A DNA stretch of 10,317 nucleotides from Clostridiales bacterium (lineage in GTDB: Bacteria > Bacillota > Clostridia > Oscillospirales > QAMX01): positions 1-10,317 of the forward strand of contig DUUG01000147.1 in the NCBI GenBank assembly GCA_012841675.1, written 5' to 3'. This document shows, in pieces, positions 1 through 6,930 of this stretch. The position numbers were made by a program, and so were the translations under genes. The notes under the pieces are model-generated. The model was not told the DNA's origin, made no database searches, and saw nothing but the letters and a program-made list of their open reading frames with translations. Position 1 is the stretch's first letter; every line of letters starts with the position of its first letter.

Positions 1-692
1 AATCTCAGGAGCGTTTGGGAAAAGGATTCATCGAGATTATCGATTAAATCATCAAGCCCTGCGATAGGAACAGCAGCCTTTGATTCATCAAGGGCCGGAG
101 CATTCAGTGCTTCACATTCAATGTCAAGCAGTTTTCGTCCGCGCTGCCTATCTTCATGCTTTTTTGCATAATATTCGTCTATGTAACTTTCGACTTCGCC
201 CAGCAGCTTCTTGCTGACTGCAAATGCCGCTTTGTCAAACACAGCGAGGTATATCTCCAAGTCATGCTCTTGGAGAAAATCTTGAATTGCGGTAGTGGCA
301 ACGCGCAAGGCTTCATCCTTCGGATAACCGTAAATACCGCTTGAAATCAGCGGAAAAGCAATGCTCCCGCAGTTGTTTTCCATGGCTCGTTTAAGACTGT
401 TCAAATAGCAGGAGCGTAATTGTTCCTCTTCTCCACTTTTCCCGCCACGGAACACAGGCCCCGCAACATGGATGACATACTTCGCCGGCAGGTTAAAGCC
501 AGGTGTGATGACCGCCTCTCCCGTCTTGATCGGCGCCAGCTTATCACAGGCAGCTTGAAGCTGTGTTGCTCCCGCAGCTTTAAATATAGCTCCGCAAACA
601 CCGCCGCCCATCTGCAATTCAGTATTTGCGGCATTGACAATAGCATCAACTTTCATTTTTGTGATGTCCTGACGGACAATGATAAATGGCAT
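1..692 (-). CDS. Macro-domain protein, N-terminal 230 residues (runs off the left edge)
   Basis: The frame is open from ATG at 692 to the window edge, 230 codons without a stop, so the C-terminus is missing. Residues about 1-165 form a macro domain, which binds ADP-ribose and in the MacroD-type branch removes ADP-ribose from proteins or hydrolyses O-acetyl-ADP-ribose. Visible motifs are NAAN at 20-23, the glycine-rich loop GGGVCGAI at 29-36, HVAGPV at 75-80 and PLISSGIYGYP at 114-124, the usual ligand-binding set. Residues about 165-205 are charged and probably a linker; about 212-230 (GLDDLIDNLDESFSQ) begins a second segment. From memory, Firmicutes relatives are about 330-350 residues with a small helical, HTH-like C-terminal domain after this point. 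The start is supported by GAGG eight bases upstream. It is the last visible gene of the operon, 65 bases after the EcsC-like gene. No promoter better than a weak match was seen in that gap. The macro domain is near certain; the substrate is unknown. Confidence 0.9.
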   Translation of the reverse strand, partial: MPFIIVRQDITKMKVDAIVNAANTELQMGGGVCGAIFKAAGATQLQAACDKLAPIKTGEAVITPGFNLPAKYVIHVAGPVFRGGKSGEEEQLRSCYLNSLKRAMENNCGSIAFPLISSGIYGYPKDEALRVATTAIQDFLQEHDLEIYLAVFDKAAFAVSKKLLGEVESYIDEYYAKKHEDRQRGRKLLDIECEALNAPALDESKAAVPIAGLDDLIDNLDESFSQTLLR

Positions 693-757
693 AAGTCAGT
701 CCTCTTTTTTGTGTAGTAACAATGGTACAGGCAAAATATATAAAGATACAAGAAATG

Positions 758-1589
758 TTAAGGGCTTACGGCATCGTTTTTTTCCACCGAGAGCTTTTCA
801 GTCATATCGGTAAAATCCGCAAGAATAACGTCAGCCGCTGCGCTCGCTTCTGCCAAATCATCCGGAGACATTGCGGCATATTTCGACAATTCTTTCTGCA
901 GCTTCTTTGCCATGGGAAGATAAGTTGCAACTGAAAGGCCCCCTGATAGGACACCGCTTACTACCGGTATGGCCTTGGTTATGGCTTTTCCAAATGTATC
1001 TTTTGTAAGTTTCACGCCTATCCACGCTAAAATCTTTTTTGATATGTTAAAAATAGCGTATTTGGTAAGAGGCTTGGCAGCGACCTTTGCTCCGATTTTA
1101 GCAGCATTCGCAGCCGCAAGTTTCGCCAAAGCCGCATTTGCAGCACTCACGCCGAACATCGTACCAAGATAAAGCATTAGCACGTTTTGAGTGCCGTCGC
1201 TCAACTCTATCTCTTTAGAACCGTATATATAAGCGAGCTTTTGAGCAATGCGGAAAACATGGGCATAGAACTGCGCTAAGTCTGTCGGAACGGTTCCAAT
1301 CATGGCAAATCCGCCCGGAATTCCGGCAGCGGTGGATATTAGCGGTGGATATTAACGTAACTTTCGATGTTTCAAGTGCTATTGCGCCCCTTGCAATATC
1401 ATCAAGAATGTTTATGGGTATTTTTGCATTAATCGTCCCGTTTTCCAATGCATCCGCAAGCTGTAACGGACTAACCCTGTTTTTCAGTTCTTTTGTCAAA
1501 AACTCTTCACGGTCAATTTTGCAGTACGGCAATTCACAAGCGGTACTGAAAAGTTTCTCAACATTTACTGACGAAGCATTCTCAGGCAT
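758..1589 (-). pseudogene. EcsC-like Ala/Gly-rich protein, frameshifted by a 13-base tandem duplication
   Basis: Two overlapping reading frames, one from ATG 1589 and one ending at the TAA at 758-760, are halves of one protein. They are split by the period-13 repeat at 1328-1354. Removing one 13-base copy joins them as TLISTAAGIPGGFAMIG and gives exactly 272 residues. The repaired product has a charged helical N-terminus (about 1-70), a Gly-rich turn (84-95) and a long Ala/Gly-rich amphipathic part (about 138-220, e.g. AANAALAKLAAANAAK and SGVLSGGLS). That composition resembles the EcsC family, proteins of poorly known function often thought to be membrane associated; the family name is from memory. 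I prefer the second of two adjacent ATGs (1589 rather than 1592) because AAAGGAGAG lies about seven bases before it. As it stands, translation shifts at the repeat and stops at 1215, leaving about 80 native residues. The ATG at 1303 has no convincing ribosome binding site for restarting. Frame disruption is certain; the family is moderately sure. Confidence 0.8.
1328..1354. repeat. 13-base direct tandem repeat (2 copies) disrupting a gene
   Basis: The unit GCGGTGGATATTA occurs at 1329-1341 and again, identical and adjacent, at 1342-1354. The period-13 tract extends one base left, to 1328. Thirteen is not a multiple of three, so the extra copy shifts the reading frame of the EcsC-like gene on the minus strand. 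With one copy, the flanking frames read through continuously. Confidence 0.97.
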
Positions 1590-1602
1590 CATTGCTCTCC
1601 TT

Positions 1603-1691
1603 TCAACGATTTGCGTTTAGGTTTCGATAAATCGCAATTGCTCCAAATCTGCCGCTTTGTCCTGGATTGTCCATAAAGCGTATTTCAGCAT
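1603..1691 (-). other. mcrC to EcsC-like gap with two tiny open frames
   Basis: The gap after mcrC holds two overlapping short frames: 24 codons from ATG 1691 to TAA 1617 (starts MLKYALWTIQ, overlapping the mcrC stop) and 23 codons from ATG 1674 to TGA 1603 (starts MDNPGQSGRF). Neither has a well-spaced ribosome binding site: GGAGGT lies directly against the first ATG and about 18 bases from the second. A weak inverted repeat (CGATTT / AAATCG) lies just before the ribosome binding site of the next gene. I do not recognise either peptide, and chance is the simplest explanation. Kept only so the gap is described. Confidence 0.15.
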
Positions 1692-2962
1692 ACCTCCGCT
1701 AACAGCCTGGCGATACTGCTGTCTGCGTTTCTAAGATTCACAAAAGAAACCTGGACTTTAACATGATCATCGGAAGCATATCTGATGTCAGTTCGGCTCA
1801 CGGCATCAGAGTAGGGATACAGCAATACGATATTGCTTGCCTGGTACTTTTTGCTGTAGGCGTACATCTGATACATATCGGATTGCGAAATTCCACTGTT
1901 TCGGGCATTGTCGGACAGCAGCTTCCACTTAGTATCCAACACGACTGTTTTTTCGCCGAACTCCAATACCAGATCAGGGCGGAGTGCAAAGGCGCGGGTC
2001 GGGCTGTCGAACAGGCTGTAGCGCGTATCCTGCGTCCGCAGATTAACCTCGGGTCTGATGTGCTTTCGGAACTTCGCCGCAACAAAGCTTTCGAATACTT
2101 TTTCCATCGGAAACAAGAGCGCAAGTGCCACTTCGTTTCCGGAAAATGCCGTAAAGCTGTTTCCTCGCAGGAAAACGCGACACCACGAGATTGCCTTATC
2201 GTAATGACTCATACTGCGATCACTGATGCACTTTGAGAAATCCGCGTCATAGTTTGCGGAATCATCCACCCCTTCAAAAAAGGTTAGCAGTCGGATGGCA
2301 TTTTGGCGGTTGCGGGCATCAGCGGTTTTCTTCAGCAGGAAATGCAGCGTGGCCTTTATCAGCCTGTTTTCGGCACGGTTAATGCTAAAATCATCGTAAC
2401 GAACAAAGAACCGTTCACGGCTCATCAGATTGCATTTGATGTTCTGGGAAGCCAGCAGTTTTCCCTTGTAAAAGCGCTCATTAGCATCGACGGGCATATA
2501 TGCCGCTTTTAGCCCTTGCTTTGTTAAGACGGCAACTTCGTCGAGGAACATCTTAATAAAAATTTCAAGCAGGCTTAACCGGTCGGTGTGCAGGTGCGAC
2601 ACGTTGAAGTCCTTGAATGTCACATCCTTCAACGTTTTCAGCATCTCAAGGAAAATCCGCTTGGTATCGCCTACGGAAATATCTCCGCCCGCTATCTTCG
2701 GCAGAATCTCAATGACCGTGCCGTCAGCCATGGTTATCAATCCCACATAGTTTCGTGCAGTGATAATCTTGCCGATGCCGCGGCGGGCAGAAAGGGAAAG
2801 AAGTTCAATTGTCTCCGTATCCGTGCCGGACGTGTTGGCAAGGATAAACGACTCGAGTGCATCGAACGTTTTCTCCGGCAAGCCCTGAAAGCCATAAATT
2901 GATACTCCCCGTGTAAAGCCGCCATATTCGGTTATGGTATATGTCTTGTCAGAGGAACGCAT
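1685..2962 (-). CDS. mcrC: McrC-type nuclease subunit of a type IV McrBC restriction system
   Basis: This 425-residue protein is the nuclease partner of the McrB GTPase. In known McrBC systems McrC binds the McrB hexamer, stimulates GTP hydrolysis and cuts DNA near modified cytosines. The C-terminal half carries a PD-(D/E)xK nuclease signature: E289 in FPMEKVFES, RPD at 328-330, VLDTKWK with D343 and K345, then QMYAY at 365-369. The N-terminal third (for example GLITMADGTVIEILPKI at 74-90) is the beta-rich part typical of McrC, and length fits the family. I chose ATG 2962 because GAGGAGG ends nine bases upstream. A TTG at 2980 is in frame but lies on the ribosome binding site itself, so it is unlikely. 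The gene overlaps the end of mcrB by 14 bases, a sign of translational coupling and fixed stoichiometry. All nuclease residues appear intact. The exact modification recognised cannot be read from this subunit. Confidence 0.94.
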   Translation of the reverse strand: MRSSDKTYTITEYGGFTRGVSIYGFQGLPEKTFDALESFILANTSGTDTETIELLSLSARRGIGKIITARNYVGLITMADGTVIEILPKIAGGDISVGDTKRIFLEMLKTLKDVTFKDFNVSHLHTDRLSLLEIFIKMFLDEVAVLTKQGLKAAYMPVDANERFYKGKLLASQNIKCNLMSRERFFVRYDDFSINRAENRLIKATLHFLLKKTADARNRQNAIRLLTFFEGVDDSANYDADFSKCISDRSMSHYDKAISWCRVFLRGNSFTAFSGNEVALALLFPMEKVFESFVAAKFRKHIRPEVNLRTQDTRYSLFDSPTRAFALRPDLVLEFGEKTVVLDTKWKLLSDNARNSGISQSDMYQMYAYSKKYQASNIVLLYPYSDAVSRTDIRYASDDHVKVQVSFVNLRNADSSIARLLAEVC

Positions 2963-5201
2963 AGGCGTCAACCTCCTCAAATGCCGCGCTGTTTACCTCA
3001 TAATACTCAGGAAAGTCTATGTCAGCGTTTCCAAACAACTTCACGGTATTGGCCTTTTTCACGATAAAGCGGGTGCTGTCGTCCGGCTTCTGGCTGTCAC
3101 CCAGTACAAGCTGAATCTTTTCGTAATCATCGTAGAAGTATTCCTGTAAAAGCGGGATGATTTTGCTCTTAAAAATGTCCGCAAGCATCTCCAGAGTAGG
3201 GTTTGCTTTCAATGGAAGCAGATAGGAATGCCCGATGGTGTGTTCGCGGTCAAGCAATACAGTGATTCGCTTATTCAGCGTGTCGAGCATTGCGGCGATG
3301 TCAATACCGTCAACAATGATATCATTCAATACTGTGACATCCGGCTGCATCTCCACAAAGCTGAATCTGCGGCGCAGTGCGGTGTCAAGAAGTGCAATTG
3401 AACGGTCTGCGGTGTTCATTGTGCCGATAATGTAGACATTATCCGGTACACCGAAGTTCTGTCCCGAATACGGCAGTGTGGCGCGCAATTGTTCTTTTGC
3501 CCCAATTCTCTTTTCGGGTTCGATGAGCGTTATCAGCTCTCCGAAAATCTTAGAGATATTGCCACGGTTTATCTCGTCGATGATAAAGACGCGGTTAGGA
3601 ATCGTGACCTTTTGCGTAAACAAGGCCGGATTGACCTTTCTGAGTATCTGAAGCGCGTCAGATACTGAAACCGAAAGCTTGTACACCGACGAAAGCGTCA
3701 TGGATTTTCCAGCATTAAAATCAATGATATCCTCATTAATTCCCTTCACAAGCCATTTCACCTTGCGCAGACGCTTATAATGCGGGTATTCATCGTGCCA
3801 CTCCGGCTCTCCCGTTACAACACCAATCGCGTCTATCGTCTTGCTTGAATAGCAGGACATAACGATATCGCCTATCTGCATTTTATTATAAAATGCGTTG
3901 AGAACGGTACTCCCGCCGTCCCTGCTGTAGTCAGTGGCATCCGATATGGTTTCACCATATCCATCCCATCCGATGCGAATGTGGTTGTTTTCCATGCACT
4001 CGGTTCGAGTAGGGTTATCGCCTGTTCCTTCGAGCGAAACTTTCCAGACACTTGGGTTCTTTCCAATACCCAAATCAGCGCTTGCACTGCCTCCGATTGG
4101 CGTTCCTGCCTTGTCGCAAAATGCCTTGAAAATCCCATCATGAACCTCGTACTCAATGTCACGCCCTGACTCGGCTTTATCCTCTGATGAAACCACGGGG
4201 CGAATACCCTCAATGAATTCTTCGTAGCCGAACGACTGATGAAACGTTGTAAAAGCAATAAGCCCGTCCTCTTTATACTTTAGGTATCGGGCAAATACCG
4301 TGTTATAATCTTCAGCTTTAATGACATTGAGGGGCTTTTCCTCAATGATAGCAACAGCATACTGGACTGAACTATAGGTCTTTCCTGTACCAGGCGTTCC
4401 ATAAAGAATGATGTTTTTTGCCATTCTGTAATCGCCGCATTGTTTGAATGCAGCCTGCTGTTGCTGTTCATCGGCGATTGAAACCGTCGTATCTGTGCTG
4501 CTGGCCCCACCGGAATCCTTCTCTGTCCATGCGGTATGCGAAATCTCGGGGAGTGTAAGGCCGGGAGTTTGTTCAGACACCTTTGATTTAAGAGCGTCAA
4601 GGAATTCTACATATTCATTTCCAGTGCAGTAACCGCTCGGTGTATCTACACCATACTTTGCCGAAACATACGCACGGGAATTGCCGTCGAGCGGCATATA
4701 GATATTGGGGCGAATCCAGTATAGTCCCATCGTGATATAGGCGAGTCCATTGCCGCTGACGGCAATAGCCTTTTCAAACGCTGACTTGAATTCGTCAGTG
4801 AAGTCCTTGGTCTCGGCAGCGTTCATAGCATGCACAAATAAATCCCAAATCTCGTCCACGCCAGCGAAGAAAGACTTTCTGTTATCAAGAACGGGAATAC
4901 CTGCAAATTGTGTGGGAGCAGGAAGCTTAACATCGAATGCATCAGCGAGCACCTTTGCCAATACGGTACGATTTGCGTCCTTTGTCCCACGATTCATTAC
5001 GCCAATCACGGAGAAGGGGTCAATCTGGTGATGCCGTGGTTCCCACCAGTCCTCCCGCTCAAAATGGAGATATTTCATCAGCGGCTGTTCTGACGAAACC
5101 TTCTTCATAAGCGCAAATAGGTCGTTTCGCTTGTCGCTGTATGTAAGCAACTTGTCCGCGAGCGCCTCGTAAAACGGCACCCATTGGTATGCGTTGTCCA
5201 T
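2949..5201 (-). CDS. mcrB: McrB-type AAA+ GTPase with an inserted EVE/PUA-like domain
   Basis: This 750-residue protein is the motor and DNA-recognition subunit of the McrBC pair. Residues about 1-225 form an N-terminal domain of mixed helices (WVPFYEALADKLL; LYWIRPNIYMPLDGNSRAY at 160-178) that I cannot assign but that may bind target DNA. Residues about 226-255 are a Ser/Thr/Gln-rich linker. The AAA+ core has Walker A GTPGTGKT at 268-275, FTTFHQSFGYEEFIEGIRP at 317-335, Walker B VFIIDEINRG at 538-547, MNTADRS at 595-601 (the NTAD element used by McrB to select GTP) and ALRRRF at 608-613. Residues about 383-520 interrupt the core between these motifs and resemble an EVE/PUA fold (NHIRIGWDGYGE; MQIGDIVMSCYSSKTIDAIGV; RKVKWLVKGI). 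Walker A and B are therefore about 268 residues apart, against about 70 in E. coli McrB as I recall. The start has GGGAGGG nine bases upstream. It follows the peptidase gene by 83 bases and is coupled to mcrC. McrB-family assignment is secure; the inserted fold is inferred. Confidence 0.93.
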   Translation of the reverse strand: MDNAYQWVPFYEALADKLLTYSDKRNDLFALMKKVSSEQPLMKYLHFEREDWWEPRHHQIDPFSVIGVMNRGTKDANRTVLAKVLADAFDVKLPAPTQFAGIPVLDNRKSFFAGVDEIWDLFVHAMNAAETKDFTDEFKSAFEKAIAVSGNGLAYITMGLYWIRPNIYMPLDGNSRAYVSAKYGVDTPSGYCTGNEYVEFLDALKSKVSEQTPGLTLPEISHTAWTEKDSGGASSTDTTVSIADEQQQQAAFKQCGDYRMAKNIILYGTPGTGKTYSSVQYAVAIIEEKPLNVIKAEDYNTVFARYLKYKEDGLIAFTTFHQSFGYEEFIEGIRPVVSSEDKAESGRDIEYEVHDGIFKAFCDKAGTPIGGSASADLGIGKNPSVWKVSLEGTGDNPTRTECMENNHIRIGWDGYGETISDATDYSRDGGSTVLNAFYNKMQIGDIVMSCYSSKTIDAIGVVTGEPEWHDEYPHYKRLRKVKWLVKGINEDIIDFNAGKSMTLSSVYKLSVSVSDALQILRKVNPALFTQKVTIPNRVFIIDEINRGNISKIFGELITLIEPEKRIGAKEQLRATLPYSGQNFGVPDNVYIIGTMNTADRSIALLDTALRRRFSFVEMQPDVTVLNDIIVDGIDIAAMLDTLNKRITVLLDREHTIGHSYLLPLKANPTLEMLADIFKSKIIPLLQEYFYDDYEKIQLVLGDSQKPDDSTRFIVKKANTVKLFGNADIDFPEYYEVNSAAFEEVDAYAFL
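2972..2978 (-). promoter_or_regulatory. mcrC ribosome binding site inside mcrB
   Basis: GAGGAGG on the minus strand lies nine bases before ATG 2962 and inside the last codons of mcrB. It decides the mcrC start against the in-frame TTG at 2980. Confidence 0.85.
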
Positions 5202-5284
5202 GATTGTTACCCTCCCATACTGTTGGTTATTGACTCATATTTTCGAGAACCGCACATAAACGAGCGGCATCCGTTTTGTAATAG

Positions 5285-6868
5285 CTATTTATCCTTCGAG
5301 CGAACGCCTATTATTTCAACACCAAGTGCCTGTAATACATCATTTCTCTCATCAAGGGAGCAACCTTGAAACATCGAAAGAACGTACTCATATGCGAGGC
5401 TCTCCTTATCTTTTCCAAGTGCAAGTTGTGCGAGAGCCAAAAGCTCCTTTGCCTCTGAAACATCCAGATCCAAGCCAAAGCAAGCAGCTATCCCATTTCG
5501 CATAGTGACTTTTCCGCCTTTACCCAAACGGCTAACTGTCTGATCGTCCATACCCGAAAGAGCTTTGAACTTATTTTTGCTGAAACCCTTTGCCTCTCGA
5601 ATCTGTTCCACCCGATCCCAAAAAGTTGTTGCTGGATTTATGGCTTGTTTTGAAGCCATAAACCGCCCGAATTCCTCACGGACGTTCTCGAATGCTTTCT
5701 GTTGCGCTTGTTCTCTTGCCTTTGCAGTATCGTAAACTGTGTCATTCTGTACGTTTGGGTAATAGCGTGGTAGTTTCTTATACTCCGTTTCGACTCGCGT
5801 AAGAAAGCCAATCATGCTTGCTGGAAGCTTTTCATGATCGCCAGTAACCGAAACAGTATACTCAAATAAAAGCGTACACTCCTGCGGATTCTTCACAGCA
5901 TAGGGTGTTAACTTGAAAGTCCCGTCATTGTCTCTTCTTATGTACTTTGGATCGTTTATAACAAACGCATTATCCACATAACGGAACATACCGCTTTGCA
6001 GTATTTCTCTGAAAGCGTCGTTTCTACTAAATTCGTAAAAAGCCTGTTCAATAGAGATATGCCGCGTTAGCGGACGGCTACTCGTCTTCACGGTTAGCGG
6101 ATGTTCTGAAAAATCCACAATGCAGGGAGCCGTATTGAAGTTGTAAATTATCTCGGCATCCTCTCGGCTCATAAAGCCCAAATCGACCATACGGTATTTT
6201 GCCGATACTTTGGAAACATGATAAAACTCAGCCAATTCGTCAACTATCTCGGTAAGTACGGCGATTCTGTGCTTCCCGTCCTTGGGAATAGAATGGGAAG
6301 CAAAAAGTTCTTGCAGTTTTATCTGAGTCGATTTCTTTGGCATTAAGATTCTCGGGGCGATACCACGTGCCTGTTTTTCCATTCTCTCTTCATCACGAGT
6401 AGCATCGTCACCGTCAGAGATTCTGGTTGGACAGCGAAATGCAATGTCGGAGTCAGCCGCTTTTCTACGGAGATTGTTAAAATAATTTCTGTGTATATGC
6501 CAATGGACACACTCGTGTGCCATTGTGTTATTGCCCCTACCTTCGTTGTCAATGGTACAATCAACCAGGACAGTACCTTTTTTCACAGAGAACCCGATAT
6601 AACTTTTTGTACCGGGATCGTAAACATCCACCTCACCATCGAAGAAAGCGATAGTTCCTAAAATATCACCGTTATCAGAAAGCTGTTGGTTTGTATATAC
6701 CGTTAGAAACATCCGCTTTCGGGCGATATCAAATATTGGCACTGCCATCGGCGTTGTGAGATATTGAGCACAACCATAATGGGTCAAAAAATCGGCCGCA
6801 ACTTCATCGTAGTTATCCCTGTTTATGTTTATAGGGACAAGTGTTTTTTTTTCATAAACATACTCCAT
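5285..6868 (-). CDS. ImmA/IrrE-type zinc metallopeptidase with C-terminal HTH-like region
   Basis: This 527-residue protein has the ImmA/IrrE peptidase signature HECVH at 118-122, whose two histidines bind zinc and whose glutamate is catalytic. EKQARGIAPRILMP at 164-177 matches the family pattern that supplies a third ligand (probably E164). Strands just before the motif include GTIAFFDGEVDVY (71-83). Residues 416-485 look like an XRE-type helix-turn-helix (FWDRVEQIREAKGFSKNKF, then SGMDDQTVSRLGKGG). This is the reverse of the common HTH-first order. The middle part (about 250-400) is unassigned. Known ImmA and IrrE proteins cut a partner repressor (ImmR, DdrO) and so switch on mobile-element or stress genes. 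A similar regulatory or damage-sensing role for the flanking restriction genes is inference, and no separate repressor gene is seen. The start is backed by AAGGAGA about nine bases upstream. It lies 62 bases after hsdR and 83 before mcrB. The cytosolic location is inferred from the absence of a signal peptide. Confidence 0.87.
   Translation of the reverse strand: MEYVYEKKTLVPININRDNYDEVAADFLTHYGCAQYLTTPMAVPIFDIARKRMFLTVYTNQQLSDNGDILGTIAFFDGEVDVYDPGTKSYIGFSVKKGTVLVDCTIDNEGRGNNTMAHECVHWHIHRNYFNNLRRKAADSDIAFRCPTRISDGDDATRDEERMEKQARGIAPRILMPKKSTQIKLQELFASHSIPKDGKHRIAVLTEIVDELAEFYHVSKVSAKYRMVDLGFMSREDAEIIYNFNTAPCIVDFSEHPLTVKTSSRPLTRHISIEQAFYEFSRNDAFREILQSGMFRYVDNAFVINDPKYIRRDNDGTFKLTPYAVKNPQECTLLFEYTVSVTGDHEKLPASMIGFLTRVETEYKKLPRYYPNVQNDTVYDTAKAREQAQQKAFENVREEFGRFMASKQAINPATTFWDRVEQIREAKGFSKNKFKALSGMDDQTVSRLGKGGKVTMRNGIAACFGLDLDVSEAKELLALAQLALGKDKESLAYEYVLSMFQGCSLDERNDVLQALGVEIIGVRSKDK
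6844..6852. repeat. Homopolymer run, nine A on the coding strand, at codons 6-9 of the peptidase gene
   Basis: Nine consecutive T on the plus strand read GAA AAA AAA ACA in the peptidase gene, very close to its start. A run this long can slip during replication or transcription and change the frame, but the present length leaves the gene intact. Confidence 0.9.
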
Positions 6869-6910
6869 ACGTCCTGTCTCCTTGGCACGTAGTTCTTTTT
6901 AAGAGAGATA

Positions 6911-6928
6911 GGACAGCCGAAGCAGTCC
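6911..6928 (-). terminator. UUCG-tetraloop hairpin after hsdR (weak terminator or processing site)
   Basis: On the minus strand GGACTGC-TTCG-GCTGTCC folds into a seven-pair stem with one T.T mismatch closed by a C(UUCG)G loop, an unusually stable RNA tetraloop. It starts two bases after the hsdR stop and is followed by the pyrimidine-rich TATCTCTCTT, a poor but possible U-tract. It could end part of the hsdR transcripts, protect their 3' end, or mark a cleavage site before the peptidase gene. Structure is clear; function is inferred. Confidence 0.5.
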
Positions 6929-6930
6929 AT

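Noticed and set aside
693..757. Possible promoter before the macro gene (TTGTAT, 18 bases, TACCAT)
   Set aside because: Only 3 of 6 and 4 of 6 bases match consensus in an AT-rich gap; not distinguishable from chance.
1763..2236. 157-codon plus-strand open frame opposite mcrC
   Set aside because: It is antisense to the McrC nuclease domain, has no ribosome binding site of note and shows no family motif.
2962..2980. Longer mcrC form starting at TTG 2980
   Set aside because: The TTG overlaps the ribosome binding site that serves ATG 2962, and the extra six residues add nothing known in the family.
6826..6930. Short minus-strand frame starting MDCFGCPISLKK right after the hsdR stop
   Set aside because: The ATG follows the stop directly with no spaced ribosome binding site. 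The DNA is better explained by the UUCG hairpin and the peptidase leader, and the cysteine pair is chance.
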